The notes under the pieces are model-generated. The model was given only the letters and a program-made list of their open reading frames with translations, had not been told where the DNA came from and ran no database searches. DNA of 64,000 nt from Dimorphilus gyrociliatus (taxonomy: Eukaryota; Annelida; Polychaeta; Dinophilidae): assembly GCA_904063045.1 (NCBI GenBank), contig CAJFCJ010000003.1:806001-870000 (forward strand), read 5' to 3'. Below are positions 42,851-57,800 of the stretch, one piece after another; the first letter of the stretch is position 1, and every line of letters starts with the position of its first letter. Both the position numbers and the translations under genes were made by a program.

Positions 42851-45800
42851 CTAGCATCTTTCCGCTTTAAATGAATTATTAGTTGAATTAGCGTTTTGAT
42901 AATAGGTATACGGAGCTGTAAGAAATTAATATATATATATATATTAGTCTTTGCTTTTTGAGAATTAATTAAAAATGATGACAAAATATGATTTATTTTG
43001 TACCTGTATATCTCATTGTCCAACTAGCACCGGCCGTATGGTCGGGATATGTGTATTGACTACCATACGTCCCGTACGGGTATTCACCTGCTGTGTTGTA
43101 AAAACAAACAAATTATTACTAATTAATCAATTTAATAGATTGCGGTATAAAGATTTACAGTAATCTAATCGATGAGAGACGAGACTTGAGATTTTAAGCG
43201 TTACTCCCTAAATTCCCTACTGTTTAATACCATACTTTGAATAAGAATTAGACTAGTCTAAATCGGGAGAGACACTTTGCTCAAATCTCGACCTAATCAT
43301 CGACTCTACAGGCGTCATAAAAGTCAAGATCAATTCATGCTGTGTATTAAAAATTAATGCCACTATCAGGAGAAAAGGAAATTTTATAATAATAATCTAA
43401 AGAGACGCCCTTTAGACGCCCATTGTCGTAAATAATGCACGATGACGTCTCCTATCACACAACAACAGCCGTCCCTAGACGCGCTCCGCCTACAGGTGGC
43501 GCAAAGTATGATGACAATCACTCTAAATTAAACGGATTCTTCACTCAATCTATTCGAGTATCATTCTTAAGCGTTTAAGACGCCCTTCAACTTTTTTTTT
43601 TTTTTAACAATCCTCTTGAACTAAGATCCCTTTAAAAAAATTGTAGAAATTCTTTTCTACGATTGCTTGAATACGAAACAAGAATAAACAATTTATGAGC
43701 ATTCCATGGGGATTTTCTAACAAGTAGATTTTTTTCAATAAAAACGAAAGTTTAAATTAATACAAAATATAAATATAGAAAAAAACGTATCATTCTACAA
43801 TTGGAGTTTTTTGCATTGAATATACTATGCAAATAAAGTGAAAATTTAAATAATTTAGATAAAACTTATTTTTAGTTCAATGACGTCATATGTGCTGAAT
43901 TCTTGAGAATGGATAATAATAATAAAAAAGCTGTTTAAAAGAATATATCGACAAAACCATGATTTATAGCACATTGTACATATCTATTCACTTTAAAATT
44001 GGCAGAAAAAAAAGAGTTTTCGTTTGACAAAACAGAGTTTTCAAGCCACAAAGAATCGATATGAATAGGAATTTATGTAATATTTATGAAAAATATGACA
44101 TATCTCATCATTTATGTTAATTAAAAAATACTTTCTAAATTAATTACCATGCAAATTATTAAAATTATGGAAAGGAAATAAAATGTCATGCAATTATATA
44201 TGACAATAAGAGTGAAAGGGATTAGAGTTTGGGTTTTGTTTTTTTTTTGAGTTTGCTTCTTCTAATGAATACAAAAAAAAACAGCTATAGAGACAACAAA
44301 ACAACTTTTTGGAGCATGCAAAAAATACCTGCTCCGTAACTGTTCGCCACAGAAGTAGGCAGAACCAAAGGTGGTACCAAACTAGCGATTGATTGACTGG
44401 GAAACGACGGACTGAAGTTGGGATGAGCTGTAAAAAAAATACTAGTCCAAAAAAAGGCCATGGGAAAATATATCATCATTGAAAAAAGCCCTATTTTTCA
44501 CAAGCGATCTTCAGTCATAAAATTCTATTGTCCACCAAAGATTCTATTGCCAGATTAGGGTTATATACCCGCACGTTTTCGACCCGTATTCTTTTTATGG
44601 TGGAACTTGTATTATTATTTAAAAAAAATGGCCATAGCACTCTAGCAAATTGAATCAGGCGTCCATTTTCATCGACGCCTCACTTATTTCGTTCGTTTGC
44701 ATATTTATGGACGTCTAAAAAACGCATCGCAAATGGACAAGAGATAGACACACATAGAATAGACGCTAGGAATAAAGATAAAATTCTAGTAAATTGTTTT
44801 CTTTTTGGGGTATTATCAATTAACTTAAAACCATGAATATCAATTGGTTATCGTCCTTTGATAACAATTATTAATTAGCTTATTAGTAACAATAGTAAAG
44901 CTCTAAGGATTAAATCTAAAAAAAAAAGAAATCTTTGATATTTAAACCTGTGGGAGCATAGGGTGGTGGTGTTTCTAATGATTTAAGAACGGGGTCTTTC
45001 TTTCCATCTGGTTCGTTGTTGTTAGCTATAGCATGCAAAAATTATCAGTTTCTGAATACTTATTGTTCTAATTTAACCTAAGTCTGTAGAAATTATAAAT
45101 TAAGCGTCTAATACTTAAGAAATTAACCAATTGAACTATAAAGTTTTATGATAGGGGGAAGGGAGAAATAAAATATTCAACTCTTTGAAATTATTTAAAG
45201 GAGAATAGATAAAGATGTCTGTACCTTCAAAGTTAGTCGCTGTTGAATCTGATAGGGGCTTGGCAGCATCTAAATAAAAAACAAAACATTCTTTCATGCT
45301 GGGAAAAAGAAATAATAAGCAAAAAAAACCAGAAAAACGCAAAAAGGGGTGGAGCGTGCATAAATTATAACAAAATAAATAATACGTATTCTTACTTATT
45401 AAAAAAGAATTGTATAGGTCTTCTTGAAAAACAAGAAGAATTAGGATTTTTTTACAGTAATAAACGCATAAAACCCTTTTTAAATGCTTCATATACGTTC
45501 GCGCAGCTTAGTGACGCCTTTATTAAAAGCGTTACTTCAAAGCGTCCAGGTGTTAGCTCTGTCGTAAAAACAACCGTTTTTTGCACCTGTTTGCCCGCAC
45601 ATTCCGTAAATTTTACAAACTTATCCCTTATCTTCTCGCTCTGATAATCTTAGTTCGTGTTCATGCGAAAGCATCTTAAATAGGATAACTTACCAGTAGC
45701 TGGTGAAAAGTTTGGTGCATCGCTGGGCGTCGAATTAGAGGGTTGAGTTGATGAGATTGGTGTGGCTGCGGCAGAACTAAAATCTACCGCTTTAGACGCT

Positions 45801-48800
45801 TCGTTATTGTTATTAAAGGCGAATTCGTCATCTGTCCGCTTAGTCACCTTAGGCGGCGTCGGTTCATACCAATCTTCTTGGGGAGCAGCTAAGTGTGGAA
45901 AAAAGTGGAATTTCTTTCATTAATCGGCTTATTGTTAAAGATAGTTATTATACATGTTAGATTGCAATCAATTCCAAAGATTCTTTGAAAGGCCTATTGA
46001 GCATTTTACTTATGCATATCAAACAAGAGTTGGAGGTAAATGAAATTCAAATGAAGTGCCATAAGAATAAAGAGTAATGAGTAACACTTATACATGAAAG
46101 TAGCGGAGTGTAGGCTTAATTTCACACTAACGCTCTTTTGATTTTGAAAAATAACTGAGCTAATTGTAGTAAGAAAGGATAGAATTAGATCTAAGGGGGC
46201 GAATAAGGGAGGCAAAGATCTTAAAGATTTACTAGTGTGGTTCCCCTAGCTATCAATTCGAACATCTTAGGCGTTTGAAGGATGTACATGTTTAGGAGCA
46301 AAAGTAAACAAATCACCCCCAAAAGGCCAATGTATATAGCTAGTTGCGTCTCCAAGATAATAAAAACTATAGAGAAAAGCAGACAAGAGAGGTTAGTCCC
46401 GCTCCGCCCTCATCTGGGATTAATAACGACGACAAACTTTTGATCATGCAAGCGTCTAGTTTCCTTTAAGAAAGAATTGCGAGAATTTGAAACACAAGCG
46501 TAAAACGTTCTCCAGTAAAAAATTAAGGGGCCGGTCAATTGAGCCTGAGGGTGGCTATCAAAAGAATATTAGCGCCATCGTTTGAAGGTGGAGATAGAAG
46601 AGGGCGATAGCGCGAAGGGGGGCGGCCGAGGTCATCAGTAGAAGACGAGTGGTTATTTATGGTGGCCGTCTTTTCTTCTTGTTTAACTCTTGTCGCGCTT
46701 TTTCGAGGGGAGGAGGAAACGGGAGGAGGTCGATAAAGGGGCTAGGCTATATTCTTTTCGTCAAACGTCAACGTTCAAGGGGGCGTATGGTTAGAATGTT
46801 GCCCTCGCCTAATAATTATACAGGTGTTTTTATTCATTCCTTTTAGAGTTATTTCCTCAACCATATTCTCTCATTCATCCCTCTTTGACCAACTCTGTTA
46901 CCGACATCTTTTCATAGGTATCAAATTTCATTTATTTCATTTAAAAAACGTTCTTTTAATCAACTTCTTTTCTCATTTCTTTTAAAGTTATTTATAACGT
47001 CTTTCCTATTAAATATTCAATAATCCGTTCAGTAATCAAAAGACGTCACACTTTACTCATATATAAATTTAATATCCCCAAAACAACCGTAAAAATATTG
47101 CCCCATGTGATGTCGTCACATATTGTGTTCTTTACCCTTTATGAAGTACAAAAAAATTGCCGCCTGACTCTTTGATCGGACCGCTAAAACGCTCTGATAC
47201 TGAAAAACAATCGTTAAGGTAAACAGACGTTCGACAAAAGTTCGATAGACGCCTGTCACCGTCTGACAAACGTAGGTTATGAATTTTTTAAATGGCCCCT
47301 TCAATTTTTCACAGTTCTATTCAAATTCATAGAAAAGCGTAGTGTTTGCGTAAAATTACCCGATTTTTCTTCCATCTGCTTACAATATAACTGAGATATG
47401 TCGTATGCTCTAAAATTAATTTTTGCAGAGTTGGCTGTCCCTTGTTAAATAGTAATAAAAACGAATGAATTCCCATAGCTTCTTGAACGCCATTACGATA
47501 GGAAGTTGGATAATGCTTAATAGAAAGGACAAAGTGTTACATCATGTAATCCAGTCGCTTAAATGAGTAGTGACATAAATTACTCCGAATTACTGCCATT
47601 CGAAATGGACGATCCACTTTAATGTTAATGAAATAATTATGAGCTTGAACGAAATCCATAAGTGACGTCAGAAATTGTATAAATGTCAAGTTCAACAATA
47701 AGCCTTCAAGGAAATTGCATAGAGCACTTGAATGCTATTTTTTGCCCTTGAGACGTATCGACTTTTGTTTTATCTGTTTAATATACAAGGTGAAAAAACA
47801 TACCACACACGCGTGCCGTCAATCAGAGGTCATTTGAGACGACGGAAGTAACCGTCTCTCGTGACGTCACACATTGTCTATTATATTTCCCATCGTCGCT
47901 TCTGTAAACATTTACCCCATTTACGGCACAATCGAAAAGTCAAAAACAATTTTTCATCAAAATAGAAAAAGGGACGTCACGCATGCAATCTACCTCGCGT
48001 GATGAGGATTGTAAAGAGGAAAGCCAGGTGCATCTTTTAACTTGAATAAAAATTCATATACTGTCTGTATTCAGTGTAGACGTAACATATTTCCCCTTCA
48101 TTCCCCTTTCGTACACCCTCCTACCCTCTACCCTCCCAACCTCTTCTCCTCTCCCCTCACCCTAATTTGCATACGTTAATTAAACAACGCTCCAAAAATC
48201 GATAGATCCCTAGATTTATAATTATAAATCGACAAAATATGCCTAAATCGATACTATAGAAGTCACTCTTGTTTTATATCTTGAAAAATGCTCAAATCCT
48301 TCGAAATCGTCATTAAATGTCGAAACGAAGGGAGTTAAGAGAAAATATAGAATCGGAAACAAGGACATCACTTACCATCGTCACGTTTCCTCTTAGAACC
48401 ATTTGCAGTATCGACAACCCCCGGCATGGCGAGTATTCCCGAGATGCTATAAGAACCCGAAGGGCCTTGACCGCCTTGACCTTGGCCCTGGGTTTGTGAA
48501 TCGGTCGGAGAGGGAGGAGACGTCGTCATCTTGCATTTTTCGGCAGCTCGATTCCGGACGATCCTGTGTCATCGCGAACAAAAAAAAATGGCGGCTTTAT
48601 ATATAATAAACGTCTGAAGGGGTTGCGACCTTTACGCCCCTGTGTCGCTTGCGAGGGTACTAATTAAGGACCGTTGACGAGCGTCTTGGGATTCAGTAGA
48701 GGGAAATTTTTCTTTGATTTTCCTACTATTTAAAACTTTACTAGGCCTACTAATAATTTTAAAGAAACGAAGTCGTGAAGAAAATTTTCTTTCAGGACTA

Positions 48801-51800
48801 TTCATCTCTACTTATATTGGAACATAACACAATATGTCGTACATTTCGGGAAGAATAGAATGCTTTTGGCCTATACCGACTCATTGTATTCTTCCTCTGA
48901 AAAGAGATGTAATCTGCCCGAAAATAAAACGAGCTGTTCAGAGACGGCGGACAATGGAGAAGAGACAAAATTTAATTACCCCTGAATTATTGCATTGGAC
49001 GCCATCTTGGATTCTAAAATTTTAAAATCCCTTTGTAAAGGATATAAAGACAGTTGCCTTATAAATCTATTAACAATCTTCTATCCATTTTATAATAACT
49101 TAAAGAGAATATAATATGAATTTTGACAGCTTTCTTCAACCTTAATTGATGACGTCACATCATAATAATAATAACTAAAGAAAGAAACCTATAAAAAATT
49201 ATTGAATATTGGTTGAAATGGAAACTAGTAATAAAAAAGAAGAATAGAGCCAGGTTTAGAATATTTTTAAGAGCCACAGTCAACGGTACTTCTTATAGAT
49301 TTAAATATTATTATGCCATATCTAAAAAATTATATAGGCCTATTGTTATTTCTACTCTCCCAGACTATAAATCGCCTTACGACTGGCCATCAATCGAAAT
49401 ATTAAATGGCTCGCTACATTCTCTTCAATATTTTAGCTCGGTATTCAATTACACAAAGTCTCGCCGACCCGCATTAGACAGTCGCTACGTTTGCAGCTGC
49501 TTCTAATTATTTACGTAGAGAAATTCTCTTATAGTGCTTGTCTTCTTCTATTTCTCTTACTTCCTCTTCCTCGTCACCTCTACTGATCGAATACCTTTTT
49601 CATTCTTATTTAAATCCTAATTGACATTTAGGGAAAAGATATAAGGTAAAAAAAAGAGAATAATAAAGGAAGTATTTTAGATTAGAATAGGGGTGCAAAA
49701 AATCTCCTACAGCGTTTCTTTCTTTTGCCTTTTTCTCTTTCTCCGCCTGTCCTTCTCTCTACCCTTTTTTTAACTTCTTTTTTACACTAAGCTATTAAAA
49801 TTACCCTCATAAGAATTAACTTTTTTTGTACGCAAACTAAAAAACAGGCAAGTGGCTAATAAGGGATGTTTTTAGTATTTAAAAACTACTTGTTACCTGT
49901 TAATTGAAGAGACGCTTGGGACACTTTCTTGGTCACAAATCCCATCAGCCAATAACCGATCACGAATTTCCCAAGCGAACATGGTCGGATTATCTTTTTT
50001 ATAATTGCATATAGCTTCAACGACTGTAGGAGTTGCAACTTTTGGTTTAGAACCACCAATTACACCTGGTTTTATTGATCCAGTTTCATAATATCTGCAA
50101 ATATTTATACGCACAATTAATATTAATCTAGGACGCTAATACGTAATAATAGAATACAAAATAACAAAGTAAGAACAAAGAGGCGTCTCTGAGGAGACGT
50201 TACTTTGCTTATCTTATCCGAACAAAAAAAAATACGACTTGGTGTAATCTAAGTTAACATGAGGTGAAATTTCTCGTCATTTTATTGCCGACGTCACTCT
50301 AGGCGGTTAAAAAAGCGAAAGAATTCCCTAGGTGTAGACGATTGTTACGCCCTGATAATCTCCTGCCCTGTTTGTATATACACCTAATACACTTTGGATA
50401 TATGTTTTCGTTGTGGTTTTCCCCCTGTACAAACTACAAGACCGCCCCTTCTCCTCCCATTACCGCGTTACACCAGATTAATTAATTAGGGTTAGCGGGC
50501 GTTGTTGGCGGGTAATCGAAACGAATTTTATAGACGCTGGTTGGAGCACGTTCGACCGCCTTGGCAAACTCTCAAGTGTTTCCAAGTACCTTAATTAAGT
50601 ACTATACGAGTGACGTAATTAGGACGAGAGTAAACAAAGAATCCCCTGGACATAGGGGTATTACGCTCCAGTAACTCTATACGGAGAAAAAACTGTTTCC
50701 AATAATTAATCGCTAGTCGTTTCGTTATCGCTCTTAAGCGTTAAAGGGAGTAAATAATACGTAAATCTAACGACCTAAACAATCATCTTGGGAAAGGGAA
50801 GAGACGGTTCCCTTACGGATCAAAGTAGTAGCACGGAAAGATTGTCTGGCCCCAGTTTATAAAAATAAACAAACACGACTGGAATGTAAATTTATCCGAA
50901 TCTTATCTTAACGAGCCGGACTGGCTAGGGAGTGACAAGTGCTAGTAGAAACCCTAATCGAATTAAGCTTTTTCGCCGGCCGATTTATTAAGCGGTAATT
51001 GGCGCTTTATTGAGCCGCCTTTTATGCTAAAGCTCTCAGCGCAGTAGGAAGCGACAAACATCAACAAACTATGGAAACTTATCAAATATGCATTGGGAAA
51101 AATCGGTCGATCGTTTCTTTATTCCCTGTAAACAAGTATTTTTCACCCTTTTTTACCCTATTTTCCCTTTTGTTCTCCTTGATTTCTCTCCTAGTTACAT
51201 TTTTCTCCTTTCTAAAGACAAGTTTAAAGTAGTTTTTAACACGCTATTCGCCTATCTTGAATTCTATTTTATTTGTTTGTTTGTTTGTTTGTCTATATTA
51301 TAAGGAAATTTAATAAATAGTCCTTTTACATGCTACACCATCATTAGAGAAGAGTGAACGAGACGAAGAAACAAGAGCTAATCGTTTCTGGTGTTTATTT
51401 TAAATTAGAAGTTTTAACAGAGGGTTAAGATACTGTTTGTTATCAATTCACCTTGTTAATTTCCTCATTTGGAGCATTAAAGAGGAATTATATAAATAAA
51501 CTGAGAATTAGGTTTTTTAAGGGATCTTGAAAGGAAATTTTTCTCTATTTTACTCCTATCTCACTCTTTTACTATACAATCCTTCATAGGCGAGCTGTCC
51601 AAAATCTTCAGAACGAATAATTGCTTAGATTTTATCGCTACGTAGTTGGTCGTCTCTCTCTCTTCCCTCCCCCTCTGCCACCCCTTTTTATACAAGCTAT
51701 TGAAATGGCTATTGAGAAACTCTACTCTCCCGAAGAATGTCCTCAAAACCCCACCCCTTCATGATATATTTAAATGACAAGGACAGATAGAAGTGATAAG

Positions 51801-54800
51801 GAACAGTGAACAAGAAGAATAAAAGAAAAATATTCTTACATAAATATTATTTTAATAGAACTATTAAAGAAAAAAAGCTACTAACCTTCCAAGAATCTTG
51901 GAAACGCAACCATGGCTGACTCGCAATTGCCTAGATATGTCGCAGGGTCTGACGCCTTGATGAGCCAATTCGACGATCCTCTGCCTAACAACATCCGGAA
52001 GTGGGCGGCCATTAACGAAAACGCCTCCTAACTGATTCACCCCTCCGTGACCTATTGGAGAAAGAAACAACGTCACCCTTTTTAAGCACATATGGTTGAA
52101 CGCGTGTGAAAAAAATCTGCGTCTAAGGTCTTTTTTCATATAAAGATAATAACAAAGAGCGGCACTTGGTGATAAAAGAGCAAGGTATACATATTATAGT
52201 GTTGTTTTACAGCCTTTAGAAACGTTATCGAGACGTTCGAGCAACGCCCACCCGAATAACGCCGCCAAACAATCGATCAGTGTGGCCGTTTCGACAAAAG
52301 TAGGTCACTTGTCTAACGTAGTTTGCGCTTGGAATGGGAATAAATACAATCCAATTTTGCAGAAGAGCCGTTAAAAAAAGGAATCAATTTTAAACAAATG
52401 ACTATGTATATAATAACAATAACTTGACAATAACATTTTATAAAATACAAAAAAAAACAACTTTTTCCCATTCATAAAGTATAAGTTTGTATCTATTGTT
52501 GCCATTAACTAGGCAGTGTATATATTGTTTATACATAAATATATATGTGTCTATATCTACCTTTATACATATATATACTGTATATAGGCGTATATAAAGA
52601 AGTGTTTGTAAGCAATTTATTGAGGCGGAATATTTTCTTTCTCTTTGTATTCGTATTCTTTTCTTTATGTTAGTCTTTTTAAATTGTTTACTAGCCTAGA
52701 CTTTATCCCTCTATACACGCTCATTTACACAAGTTGACGTTACACAATATAAGCCTATTCATATATAATCGAATCTCTTTCCACATGATAATTCTATTTT
52801 TCCTAATATCATTTTGTTGTTCTAGATAATAATAGCGTCATTTATCAGTAGAAAAATAAACATATAAATATATAAATATATGCACTTTATAATATGGTTT
52901 TTTCTTCTTTAAATTAAGGTTTTAAGGATATTTATACACGTGGAGAAGGGGGAGGGAGGGAAAAAATTTTCAAGTGGTTTTAACTTACACTCGAAAACTA
53001 TTAGAGTGGCGCGAGTTTTTACTCCATTCATCATACGACCGCCTTTTATTCGCCTGACGTCTCTATTCATTGCCGACATATTTATCGCACCGACAATTCG
53101 AACATTCTTTCGAATATGTAACGACTTTCGAGGCCTACAGACAAATATTGTTTCACTAAACCTTCTCTGTCAATTCAACCATCTTTTTTTAGCATCTTCT
53201 TATAGTCTACAAAAGGTGCTAAAGAAGATATAATTAACTCGAGCAAATAGCTCCGAGCCAATAAAGAGTCAGATGATAGCCACAGAGGGATTTAAAAACA
53301 GAATTTGATTTTTTTTCTCTATAAAAGCTATTTAGTTCAACATTTTTCAATATCAGATTAATAAAGTAGGTCAATTAGATTTTAAATAGCCGGAATAACA
53401 TAAAATAACGACTAACGGTAAAGGACGAATAATGTAAAAAAAAAAAAGAAGTTACAATAGTTCGTATAGACAGTTAATTGTGGTAAAGAGGCAAGGGGAA
53501 TAAATTAAGTAGTGAGCTGAGAATAAGGGGAAGAAGATGTGAAAGAAAACAGAAACGAATAAAGTAAGATCCATTCGTCTTTTTTTAAATAGAAAAACTC
53601 TTTTGAATGAACAGAAGAAATCTTCCTTTTAAAACTATTCAAGAAACTATATATATCTATATATTAGTATATATATATATAAATATATATACTCTTCTAT
53701 ACTAGAAGAAATTTATTCTCTCTTAGAAATTATGTTTAGAACTTTTTGAACTAAATTAAGCACCAAACGAAGAAGATAAATCGATTCTCTTTTCACAAAA
53801 ATTATAACTGATCTGCTCAGCTTCTTATTGTACAGATTTATAAATTATGCAGTAAAAAATGTCAAAAATGGACATTAATTATTCTTAAAAATATAATAAA
53901 TATAACCGATTTGTAAGGTTATAAAAGGTCGTCAAAAAAAAATGACGAGACGTCGTCGCGAGTTCGCGTCTAATCGACGTCGAATTAACTGCAAACAATC
54001 AACGACGTCACATTCAATTACTGAGACGGTTGGGAGTCCGGGCGTTGTAGGGTGTCGATAAGAGAAGCAATAAAAAAGTATGTAAGGCGTCATATTGCGC
54101 TCGTTATATATGTAAGACGAGATTAAAACTTGTAATTTTTACTTATATAAAAAGTAATAGAGAAGGTTTTAAACGAATTTCTATAGTGAATTTTTCTATC
54201 GATAAAAACAAAGTAGACTCTTAACAAATCTATTTTTAGTACAAGATTTTTCTTTAAAAAAAAAGGAACGCCGTTGGCGCCACAATAATGTACAAGGGCA
54301 ATAAAACTAGTGAGCGTCGTCAATAGAACACTCGGGGGGTAAATGCTTCTTTTTCGCGAGACCGTATTGGTAAGAACAGAATATATTTATTGAATCTGGC
54401 CATTCCTACTACACTCCGTGAAGAGAAATACTCTTTCGTACTCTTTTCCAATCTTAATTTTACATTTCAAAAATTTTTTGTAAATATATTTATGCCTATG
54501 CATAAATTAGCAGCCAGGTTTCTATCCAGAATCATCGCACAGGATAATGAAACTCAGAGAGCTATAGAGGCAAATACAGTAGTATCTTTATAAACGTTAT
54601 GGCCTTATTAATATTCATAAGAAAAGGTATGTATATTAATTTTAATAGTTTTACAGCCGGCAAAAATTGAACTTTTATATCCTTATGTCAATCTGATATT
54701 TATTTTTTAAAAGTATCATATTCAGTTCTTAGGCCTATTTTGAAACATATATTAATCTAAACTAACAGATATTCCTATTTAGAAAAATCGTTTGTTAGAT

Positions 54801-57800
54801 TTTGAATAGAGAAATTATATTGAATAAACATATTGAAATTTTTATAGAGATGTTAACCCAGTTTAGATTGAATTAATAAATTTATTAAAAGAGAACGAGA
54901 AAAGAGTTGAAGGGAAATGGAATAAGTAAAATGGGAAGAAAAAAAAAGGAAGGGGAGTAGGGGGTGATATTTCTTTATTATTTTGTTGAATGAATAGATG
55001 TTACGGCTATCAACTAAAGAAATACTTATTTATTAAAATTGGATTATTAGTACTCGAATTATTGGGCCATTAGGTCTTATATGATTCGTACAAACCGAGT
55101 TTACCGAGAACGGTAAGAGCATTCTGCACGTCAGCGGCCATCGATAAATAAGGCAGACAATAAGCCATGATATAAATCACTCCTTAATCTCTCAGCGGAC
55201 TCGAGTAAGGAAGACGAGGGAAAAGCAGCGAGGAGAGAAACTGTCGTGTCTAAATACTGAGTATATATACAAAGCGTCTCTCAAAAGACGACTGCCTTGG
55301 CTTTTATACTCTCCTCGGAGCCCTCCCCTAGATAAACTAATTTCCACCCCTCGCACTATCCGCTAGAAAATTAGTTTATACCCTTAACAAATAAAATTTT
55401 TGCACTTACTTTTACAAGAATGATAGTAATCTACAATCGAATGTTGATGGTGCCTGTATTGCATAGCCTGCTGCACCATTTGCATATCGCTAACTTGAGC
55501 AGTGGAGGGGCCATATTGCGTATAGTGTTGTTGCTGTAGGGCGTCCATTCTTACTACTACCGCATACCGGAAAGAGTCGAGCGTAGGGATAGCGAGAGGC
55601 GTGGTGGGAGGAGTGGAAAGACGCCCGTTCGAACACGTGACCAATTAGCTGGACGCTCATTGAACAATAGCCGTAGCACGTGACGAACTTGCTTAGCGCT
55701 CATTGGTTGTTGGGCGTCAAATGAACGTCGACTACCTTATGAATAATGGCAAAATGCTTTCCAGGTGCAATTTTTTTCAACTTATTTCCCTCCCTCTTGT
55801 ACCTGTAAAAGTTTGACGTTCGCACGAAACGCGTGCGTCACCTGATACGTGCGTATCAGACAAACTCGTTGGCGTCAACTTTTTTTCTTTCTACCTTCAA
55901 ATAGGGTCGAGTAATCACGCTATTCGTTCGTTAAACATTCTACCCTTGTAATTTTTAAGGGTCCATTTTTTCCTACTCTTTTGTTGCTTTAATCGAGTTC
56001 TAATATGTTTTTCTAAAGCGCATTTAACGTCCAAATGCATTGAAATATGTCAATTCTTGCACAAAAATAAGCCCCTTTTTTTGTTACAAATGACTTTTTA
56101 TATATAGTCCCTTTTTATTGTTATTAAACCGTTTATTTACCAAATCTTCTTATAATGAAATTGATATATAAATATCTATGTAAAAATATATCTGTCATTC
56201 TATAAATATACATATTCGATTTATTTGTACATCTATTTATAAACTCTATATTTTCGTAAATATAAATAGAGTGTATACATATATGCATAAATTAATTAAA
56301 CTAATGTACTAAATAGTTTGAATGCGTGGATGAGGGACGGGTGGGAGGATAGTAGAAAATGGAGGGGTAGGTTATTTATGTATTTTTCTAATATATTTAT
56401 CAAGGTTCTCAAAATGAGTATATAAACAATTCAGAGGTTTTTTCTTGCATATTTCATATCAGTTGCTTCAGTATAAATGAAAGTAGAAATTGTTAATATT
56501 TATCTTTATAAACTACTCAATTTAATAATAAAGTTTAAACATTTATGATATAATTTACATATTCAATTTAATTTCTATTCGATAACTATAAACAATGGAA
56601 CATCTTAGGACAATCATTGTTTCTTACCAATAACTTATTCAACAGACTCTTTTCCATCTATTCAAAAAGAATTGAATGCAACAATTGTATAATGCTGCAA
56701 CAAAACGTCATTTAACCGCTAACTTATTCAATGCAAACAAAACGCAAAAAGTCACTTAAAATGCTCACACGCGTGTGCCCTTTTGCTTAACTTATTCGAC
56801 ACACAATACCCTTATCTATATACATATATAAATATATGCCCTTTCAGCCAATTTAGATTGCGAAATGTCACGCTTATCAACAATTTATAGAAAAACTTTC
56901 CCCCTTTCCCGCTATCGCCATATTGACCGCTAAACCCATCCATCATCACTTACATGAGTGTATAGATTTATACACAAACACCCTCGCATTTCCCCACCTC
57001 TCTCTCTCTCTCTTTCAATTGCTCTCTTTTTTCCTACTCTTCTTTGATTTACCACCAGGTATATTAAAATATCAAAAAAGTTATAAAAATGCAAAGCTTT
57101 TAATGTTAATGACTTATTTTTTAACTATAACTTTTTATAATTAATCAGGATATATTTATGCGCAGGCTTGTTATATTCAGGGCAAATTAACCTTCCCATT
57201 GGTGTAGTATTACATTCTATTCATAAATTTTTCTTTTTTTTGTAGATAAAAAAAAAGGATACAACAAACAAAAAAACTGTTTTTATTATAGACCTTTTTT
57301 TTAACAGTTATATTAGAATATAATTGACTTTCTTTCCCCTTTACCTACCAAACAAAAGGTTTCAACAATAACAAAAAAATACCGTATTGACTATCGAAAC
57401 TCATCCATCATCAACAAAGTGTGCGGCGGAGACAACAACTTTCACTTTTATCATCGGTATTCATCAATTGAGTAATGTTCTCTCCCCCCTATCCCCTCTC
57501 TCTTCCTGTCCTTGCTTCCCCCTTCTCCCTTGGTTCTCTTCTCTCTGTCTCACTGTCTCCCTCTCTGTCTCTCTGACTCTGTTCCCTTGACACTTGCCTC
57601 CTCTTTCTTTCCCCTCTCTTTTACTCTATTTTCCCTTTTTCTTCATTGGCAATTTTACAGCCCTACGGCCATATTGACAGAAAAAGCCTATATATACTTT
57701 TTTGACAAGTTCTATTATTATCGACTATTCGATTTCTAACGCTCTCTTATATAGGCCTTACGGAACCCTTCTCTTCTTTTACTCCCCGGAATATATAATT

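Noticed and set aside
45243-45644. 133-codon plus-strand open frame
   Set aside because: Lies over a Pax2/5/8 exon and introns on the other strand; no family resemblance and Lys/Asn-rich composition.
52940-53233. 97-codon plus-strand open frame in a Pax2/5/8 intron
   Set aside because: No recognised domain, no nearby splice-consistent exons on the plus strand.
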